This document shows, piece after piece, positions 16,348 to 22,442 of a stretch of DNA of 22,442 nt. This stretch comes from DATBHM01 sp963772375. Its GTDB lineage: Bacteria; Actinomycetota; UBA4738; JACQTL01. Where the stretch lies: contig CAVYXG010000010.1 of assembly GCA_963772375.1 (NCBI GenBank), positions 1-22,442 on the forward strand, written 5' to 3'. The notes under the pieces were generated by a model. The model had not been told where the DNA came from. It searched no databases and saw only the letters and a list, made by a program, of their open reading frames with translations. Within the stretch, counting starts at the first letter, position 1, and every line of letters starts with the position of its first letter. The translations under genes were made by a program, and so were the position numbers.

Positions 16348-18594
16348 CTACTCGCCGAGCAGGCCGATCGCCGTGGCGTGTTCCACGGCGGCGGTCCGCG
16401 ACGAGACGCTGAGCTTCCGGTAGATCGAACCGACCTGTGACCGGACTGTGTTGTGCGATACGAACAGGCGTCCGGCGATCTCTGGGAACTTGAGGTGCGT
16501 CTGGAGATACGGGAGGAGCCGAAGTTCGGCCGGGCTGAGCGGCGAGCCCCCCGCAGTCCCCACGTGCGCGCTCATGTGGAGCAGTTCGCGGAACTCCGCC
16601 GCCTCGCCGACCAACACACCCAGGCGCGGTCGAGAATGCAGGAGGTCGTCGATTTCCCGCAGAAGATGACGGGCGCTCGTCGTGTCGCCCAACGCGAAAT
16701 GCACCTTGGCGAGCTGCAGTCGGGCGCGCCCCGCCAGCCACGGCAGTGCGAACGTGCATGATGGTCGGGCGCGCATCGCTCGCGCGAGCTGACGGCTCGT
16801 GTCGTGGCGGTCGCCGAGATGCATGGAGAGCCTGGCCGCCGCCGCGAAGGCGAGCACCGAGATCGCATAGTCGTACATCCGGTGTTGTTCGATCGTCGCC
16901 ATTGCAAGCTCCATGTGTTCGGCGGCCGCCGCCCAATCCCCCCGATCCATCCCCGCGAGCGCGAGCTCCGCTTCCCCCAGGACGACCGTATCGGTGTTGC
17001 CCAGAGTGGTGCCCGCCGCGGACGCCTCTGCGAACACCGGTTCGGCATGTTCGGGGCTGCCATCCAGCAGGTGCGCTTCGGCGAGCAACAGGAGCGCGGT
17101 GTCGCGCCATGGGCTCCACGGCGGCTCCGCGGCGACCGCGAATGCAGCGTCGGCCATCATGCGCTCGGGCCCGGCCGCGCACATCGCAGCTCGCAACATG
17201 GCCCGAGCCGACTCGTACGAGGCCGTGCCGTCCAGGGGCGCCGCATCGAACGAGGAGGCTTCCGCGATGGCCGCCCATCGCTCGGCGTCGGTCGTCTGTC
17301 CGCTCAGCGCGGCGATCCAGCCGGCCAGCACCGCGAGCGGAGGGGACTCCTTGATACTGGAGTCGCCGAGCGCAGAAAGCCATCGCTGCACGGTGGAGAT
17401 CTTCCCGGCGCTGTAGGTGGGGAGCACCAACGCCGTCAGCAACTGCACGCATCGAGCACGCTCGGTCGTATTGAGCAGGTGCTCGAGCGCCAGCTGCGGG
17501 GATCCCTGCGACTCGTACCAGTCGGCGGCCCGCAGGTGCAACTGCATGACGACCTCCTGCTCGGTTCGGCGCAGCTCACTCAGCAGGAACTCCCGGAAGA
17601 GCGCGTGGTACCGGTACCACTCGCGGTATCGGTCGAGCGGGACCACGAAGAGGCTCGAGGCCTCGAGACGACGCAGTTGCGCGCGACCACCCGACGCCTC
17701 GGCGACGGCGTCGCAGAGTGGACCGGAGAACTGATCGAGCACGGCCGTCCGCCGAAGGAACCGCTGGACCTCCTCGGGCTGGAGGATGAACGACTCGCGG
17801 TACAGGTAGTCGGCGACGTAGGGGTCGTCCCCGGTCAGGGCCATCCCCTCACGGCGGCTCCCCTTGGAGATCACCGCTGCCAGGTACATCCCGACCGGCC
17901 ATCCTTCCGTGCGTTCGACGATCGCTTCGGCGTGCTCGGGCTCCAACTCGACCTGCGCCTCCGCGAAGATCTCCTGCGCGCCCGCCGAGTCGAGGGCAAG
18001 GTCGTCGGCTCCGATGTCCAGCGCGTCGCCCGAAGCCCTGAGCCGCGGCAGATGGGGCTGCTCGGATCGGCTCGCGGCGACCATCTGTGATCCGTGGGGA
18101 ATCCCACCGATCACCACGCCGAGTACGTCATGACAGGAAGGCGATTGCACCTCGTGGAGGTCGTCCAGCATGAGCACGAACGGATCCGGGCTCGAATGGA
18201 ACGCCGACGCGAGACGCGGAGCCGCGCGTCCCAACGCCGAGAGGCCCAGGCCGCCCATGTCTGCGATCAGATGTTCGCTCTCGACGGAGATTCGCCCATA
18301 CGCCGACGCCAGCACGAACAGCAGGGTTGCGGGGTCGTCGTCGAGGCTGTGGAGGGTCACCCACGCGACCGGTCGGTCCTCCGTCCGAGCCCATTCGGCC
18401 AGCAGGGTCGACTTGCCGTACCCCGCCGGCGCCGTCACCCTGACGACACGGCAGCCGCTCTCTCGAGCCGCCCTGATCAGGGGCGCTCGACTCACGCCTC
18501 TCGGCCGAGATTGGGGCACCGAGAGCTTGGCATCGAGCAGGTAGCGATCGAGTTGCGCAAAGCCCTGCGCCGACTCCTGCACGTTCTCAGCCAC
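16348..18594 (-). CDS. LAL-type (MalT-like) LuxR transcriptional regulator, copy 2
   Basis: A 748-residue tandem paralogue of the regulator at 13981-16302, with the same architecture: LLDAKLSVPQSRPRGVSRAPLI, Walker A APAGYGKST (about 55-63), Walker B FVLMLDD, a helical-repeat middle, and the same C-terminal HTH. The last 60-odd residues differ from copy 1 by one residue (KLSVSS versus KLGVSS), while the middle differs often. The GTG at 18594 has AAGGA nine bases upstream (18603-18607). An 8-bp hairpin sits just before that ribosome site, and motif copy E lies 91 bases upstream, suggesting autoregulation. First gene of a two-gene minus-strand unit. The inducer is unknown. Confidence 0.92.
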   Translation of the reverse strand: MAENVQESAQGFAQLDRYLLDAKLSVPQSRPRGVSRAPLIRAARESGCRVVRVTAPAGYGKSTLLAEWARTEDRPVAWVTLHSLDDDPATLLFVLASAYGRISVESEHLIADMGGLGLSALGRAAPRLASAFHSSPDPFVLMLDDLHEVQSPSCHDVLGVVIGGIPHGSQMVAASRSEQPHLPRLRASGDALDIGADDLALDSAGAQEIFAEAQVELEPEHAEAIVERTEGWPVGMYLAAVISKGSRREGMALTGDDPYVADYLYRESFILQPEEVQRFLRRTAVLDQFSGPLCDAVAEASGGRAQLRRLEASSLFVVPLDRYREWYRYHALFREFLLSELRRTEQEVVMQLHLRAADWYESQGSPQLALEHLLNTTERARCVQLLTALVLPTYSAGKISTVQRWLSALGDSSIKESPPLAVLAGWIAALSGQTTDAERWAAIAEASSFDAAPLDGTASYESARAMLRAAMCAAGPERMMADAAFAVAAEPPWSPWRDTALLLLAEAHLLDGSPEHAEPVFAEASAAGTTLGNTDTVVLGEAELALAGMDRGDWAAAAEHMELAMATIEQHRMYDYAISVLAFAAAARLSMHLGDRHDTSRQLARAMRARPSCTFALPWLAGRARLQLAKVHFALGDTTSARHLLREIDDLLHSRPRLGVLVGEAAEFRELLHMSAHVGTAGGSPLSPAELRLLPYLQTHLKFPEIAGRLFVSHNTVRSQVGSIYRKLSVSSRTAAVEHATAIGLLGE

Positions 18595-18612
18595 GCTGGA
18601 AATCCTTCACCC

Positions 18613-18638
18613 GGCTCCTCTCTCCCCGTTGAGGAGCC
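18613..18638 (-). promoter_or_regulatory. Strong hairpin beside the ribosome site of the regulator operon
   Basis: GGCTCCTC (18613-18620) and GAGGAGCC (18631-18638) are perfect complements around ten bases. On the minus-strand transcript the hairpin ends five bases before the AAGGA of the LAL copy 2 gene. It may affect translation or be an operator dyad; which one cannot be told from sequence. Confidence 0.5.
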
Positions 18639-18685
18639 GAGGCCCCTCCCTGGAGAGTTTGAATGAAAGCATGCCGCCTTCGCCA

Positions 18686-18710
18686 GCCATCACCCCGCCT
18701 GGATGAAGGC
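18686..18710 (-). promoter_or_regulatory. Shared 25-bp motif, copy E (regulator operon)
   Basis: On the minus strand the core is TCATCCAGGCGGGGTGA, flanked on the right by TGGC. Both half-sites match copies A and B, while the central spacer differs (AGGCG for GTTTT). It lies 91 bases before the GTG of LAL copy 2 and 50 bases from copy D in the 247-base divergent gap. Confidence 0.6.
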
Positions 18711-18760
18711 TGCCCACTTGGTTCGCGCCTGTTGTGTCCCCTTTCTCCTTCGAGAACGCC

Positions 18761-18785
18761 CCTTTCACGCGTTTTGCATGAAGAC
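18761..18785 (+). promoter_or_regulatory. Shared 25-bp motif, copy D (SCO6745-like unit)
   Basis: Core TCACGCGTTTTGCATGA with left flank CCTT. The left half equals copy C and the spacer equals copies A and B. It lies 56 bases before the ATG of the SCO6745-like gene, exactly as copy A does before SulP. Confidence 0.7.
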
Positions 18786-18841
18786 ACGATCGGGCCGTAC
18801 CCGGACACTCGGCATTGACCGAGGCCCAAAGGAGCATGCAA

Positions 18842-19798
18842 ATGTCGACCGACTTCGAAGAGCGAGCCCGGCGACTGCGCAACGCGGTCGAGCCGGTCGC
18901 GGGCGGGGTGTATTTCGCGCCGGAGGCCCATGCGGCGTATGAGGAGCTCGGGTTCGACGGAAGCCCCGCCTCCGCGGACGGCGTCGCCCGGCCCGATCTG
19001 AAGGCGTATTTCACGAGTCGCGGCGCATGCATGGGCCAGGTTCCCGGGGAGGTCGTCGCCGCCGCGTTCGGCGTGTTCAACCCTAGAGTCGTCGAGGCGG
19101 CGGTCGAGGGCGGTTGGCAGATCGCCGAACGCGAGGCCATCCTCGGGGCCCGGCAGCGCGGCGCGACCGAGATGCTGCAGCGGGTGCTCGGCGAACGGCC
19201 GGAGGGGCTCGACCGGGTGACAGCCGTCCTCCGCCGCGGCGCCGACGCCGCCCCGTGGGCGGGCCGAGCAATTTTCGGGGGACTACGCTCCCTCGGCTTC
19301 CCGGGCACCCCGATGGGCGATCTGTGGCGCGCCGCGGATCTGCTGCGCGAGCATCGCGGTGACAGTCACCTCCTCACGTGGGCTGTCGGGGGCGCGGATG
19401 CGGTCGAGATCCTGCTGTTGACCGAGCAGTGGTGGGGGCTCCCGCCGCGCGCCTATGCCCCGTCGCGCGGCTGGACCGCCGCTGACATGGACGCCGGCTT
19501 CCAGCGGCTCCAGCGTCGGGGCCTGATGACCGGGGACGAGCAGCTCACCGATGCCGGTCGGTCCTTCCGTGAGGAGGTCGAGGTCCGCACCGACGAGTGC
19601 GAGCGGCAGGTGATGGAGGCGATCGGGGAGGACCTGGACGAGCTCCTGGACCACCTTGATCGCTGGTCCGAGGCGATCATCGACGCCGGCTCTTACCCGC
19701 AGCGGATCGCAGGCGTCTACAACGTGGGCGGCGGGCCGCACTTCGGCTCTGGGCTGACCATCGACACCGCAACCGACATCTACGAATCGAGCGCCTGA
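18842..19798 (+). CDS. SCO6745-like family protein
   Basis: A 318-residue soluble protein. It opens with FEERARRLRNAVEPVAGGVYFAPEAHAAYEELGF and continues with DLKAYFTSRGACMGQVPGEVVAAAFGVFNPRVVEAAVEGGW, the pattern of the actinobacterial SCO6745 family. The C-terminal half has a winged-helix-like section (ADMDAGFQRLQRRGLMTGDEQLTDAGRSFREEVEVRTDE) that ends in a helix, and this may bind DNA or a partner. Biochemical role is unknown. The ATG at 18842 has AAAGGAG upstream; the in-frame ATG at 18836 and TTG at 18815 are less likely. First gene of a plus-strand unit behind motif copy D. Confidence 0.8.
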   Translation: MSTDFEERARRLRNAVEPVAGGVYFAPEAHAAYEELGFDGSPASADGVARPDLKAYFTSRGACMGQVPGEVVAAAFGVFNPRVVEAAVEGGWQIAEREAILGARQRGATEMLQRVLGERPEGLDRVTAVLRRGADAAPWAGRAIFGGLRSLGFPGTPMGDLWRAADLLREHRGDSHLLTWAVGGADAVEILLLTEQWWGLPPRAYAPSRGWTAADMDAGFQRLQRRGLMTGDEQLTDAGRSFREEVEVRTDECERQVMEAIGEDLDELLDHLDRWSEAIIDAGSYPQRIAGVYNVGGGPHFGSGLTIDTATDIYESSA

Positions 19799-19816
19799 CG
19801 GGGGTCGGGCGACTCG

Positions 19817-19847
19817 CGTTCCCCACTAGGAACGAACGGCATATGCC
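19817..19847 (+). other. Intercistronic hairpin and palindrome
   Basis: CGTTCC (19817-19822) pairs with GGAACG (19829-19834), and the perfect palindrome GGCATATGCC follows at 19838-19847. Both lie in the 78-base gap between the SCO6745-like and DUF1254 genes. They could be an mRNA processing or attenuation site, or a separate operator for the DUF1254 gene. Confidence 0.35.
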
Positions 19848-19876
19848 ACGGCCAACGCAACGGAGGAGGAATCGAA

Positions 19877-21427
<1,551 letters not shown>

Positions 21428-21463
21428 GGTGCGGGTCCCGGCGAGCGCGTGTGACGAGGGCGG

Positions 21464-22195
21464 GTGGGTGCCGTGATCGATGCCTTCTTCTGGGGCGCGG
21501 TGGGAGCCTCGGCGTTGCTCGTCGGGGCACTGGTCGCGTACATCGCGACGCCGAGCCCGAAGTTCATCGCGATCGTGATGGCCCTGGGCGCCGGACTGCT
21601 GATCGGATCGATCTCGTTCGAGCTGATCGACGAGGCCATCAAGTCGACCGACGTCGCGCTCGTGGGCCTGTACACGCTGATCGGCGCTGCGGCGTTCACC
21701 GGCGGCAATCGGATCCTCGACAGCAAGGGCGGCGGCGACCGCAAGGACTCCGAAGGCGCCCAGGCGGATGGGTCACCGCTCGCGATCGTGCTCGGCTCGG
21801 TCCTCGACGGCGTTCCGGAGTCCTTCGTGCTCGGACTCACGGTCCTCGAGGGCGGTGTGAGCGTCGCACTGTTGATCGGCGTGCTGCTCAGCAACCTTCC
21901 CGAGGGACTCTCTTCGTCGAGCGGGCTCCGCATCGCCGGGTGGACGAGGGCGCGCGTCGTGAGGCTGTGGGTGATCGTCATGGCGGTGTCGGCGGTGAGC
22001 GCGGCCCTCGGCTACGCGCTCCTCGATCCGACCCATGGTCGGACGGGCGCGTTCGCCCAGGGCTTCGCGGCGGGCGCGCTGCTGGCCATGATCACCGACA
22101 CGATGCTCCCCGAGGCCTACCAGGTGGAGGGCGTCTCCACTGGTTCGCTCGTCGCGATAGGGTTCGCGATCTCGCTGATGCTCTCGGCTCTGTGA
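21464..22195 (+). CDS. ZIP family metal transporter-like protein
   Basis: A 243-residue membrane protein with about seven hydrophobic helices. LGAGLLIGSISFELIDEA matches an early ZIP helix. The two metal-path helices are recognisable as LGSVLDGVPESFVLGL (115-120 in place of the usual HNxPEG) and VLLSNLPEGLSSSSGL (143-148 in place of HExPHE); a later AMITDTMLPEAY is also family-like. The histidines that usually bind metal in these motifs are absent, and the loop between helices 3 and 4 has no His cluster, so the metal or even transport itself is open. The GTG at 21464 follows GAGGGCGGG; a GTG at 21473 is possible. It starts 36 bases after the DUF1254 stop and probably ends the unit. Confidence 0.85.
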   Translation: MGAVIDAFFWGAVGASALLVGALVAYIATPSPKFIAIVMALGAGLLIGSISFELIDEAIKSTDVALVGLYTLIGAAAFTGGNRILDSKGGGDRKDSEGAQADGSPLAIVLGSVLDGVPESFVLGLTVLEGGVSVALLIGVLLSNLPEGLSSSSGLRIAGWTRARVVRLWVIVMAVSAVSAALGYALLDPTHGRTGAFAQGFAAGALLAMITDTMLPEAYQVEGVSTGSLVAIGFAISLMLSAL

Positions 22196-22231
22196 CCGGG
22201 GAGATGATCCCGGATGAACCTGTTCTTACGG

Positions 22232-22249
22232 GAGTGAGCGGCTTCACTC
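22232..22249 (+). terminator. Hairpin after the ZIP-like gene
   Basis: GAGTGA (22232-22237) pairs with TCACTC (22244-22249) around six bases, 36 bases past the ZIP-like stop. A weaker CCGGG/CCCGG pair (22196-22213) precedes it. No T-run. Confidence 0.35.
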
Positions 22250-22442
22250 GAGGGGCTGGGAGAGACACCCGGATCAAGATCGCCAACCCGGCTGGAAGAT
22301 ATGTCTGCTTCGGGCATCCCCGAACAAAACCCTCTGGCGCGACCTCTCAACTTCGTCTCGGAACAAGCGATCGGAAATCAGAAAGAGCCGCCTACCAGGA
22401 AATATAGCGCTAGATTGGTCAAGACCGCGTGGACCTGACGGG
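22250..22442. other. Right end with no recognised gene
   Basis: No convincing coding frame is seen on either strand. The stretch is visibly richer in A and T than the rest, for example GGAAATATAGCGCTAGATT near 22400. It may be the promoter region of a gene beyond the window. No shared motif copy was found here. Confidence 0.4.

Noticed and set aside
18660..18680. TTTCATTC half-site in the regulator leader
   Set aside because: A single half-site without a partner at the right distance.
22201..22225. TTCATCCGGGATCATC on the minus strand after the ZIP-like gene
   Set aside because: One half-site only, no GCGTGA half and no gene start nearby.

Overview
The window is GC-rich chromosomal DNA that reads as an actinobacterium, probably a soil or sediment lineage. 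The evidence is the dense GC-rich coding, GTG starts, an SCO6745-like protein, a DUF7144 membrane protein, DUF1269 and DUF2252 proteins, and large ATP-binding LuxR (LAL) regulators. The species cannot be named from the sequence.

Layout. The left 1.2 kb is a scar: the left end and a broken istA of an IS21-like element, joined directly to the last codons of a pirin gene. Next is a secreted four-cysteine protein on the minus strand whose signal-peptide coding appears to be frameshifted. From 2.2 to 22.2 kb there are five multigene transcription units and one single gene. (1) Minus: SulP transporter, two-pore-helix K+ channel, six-helix membrane protein (5471 to 2179). (2) Minus: AI-2E-type permease, CMD-like protein, YihY-type membrane protein, and a large flippase-like protein with a degenerate kinase domain (10725 to 5579). 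(3) Plus, single gene: a second CMD-like protein (10980 to 11396). (4) Plus: DUF7144 membrane protein, DUF2252 protein (frameshifted), DUF1269 protein (11538 to 13956). (5) Minus: a tandem pair of LAL-type LuxR regulators (18594 to 13981). (6) Plus: SCO6745-like protein, DUF1254/DUF1214 protein, ZIP-like metal transporter (18842 to 22195).

Main observation. A roughly 25-bp motif, built on a dyad close to TCACGC-N5-GCGTGA with flanks CCTT and TGGC, occurs six times. All copies are in the gaps in front of these units: 5528-5552, 10839-10863, 10911-10935, 11428-11452, 18686-18710 and 18761-18785. I saw no convincing copy inside genes. The pattern fits one local regulon covering about 20 kb. The two LAL regulators encoded inside it have almost identical DNA-binding domains but more diverged sensor regions, and one copy of the motif sits in front of their own genes. 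They are therefore the natural candidates to bind it. The controlled genes are mostly membrane transporters and envelope proteins plus small proteins of unknown function, which suggests a membrane or ion stress response. The function is inferred, not shown.

Three genes carry disruptions: an in-frame stop in istA, and single-base frameshifts in the secreted protein and in the DUF2252 gene. Real decay and assembly error cannot be told apart here.
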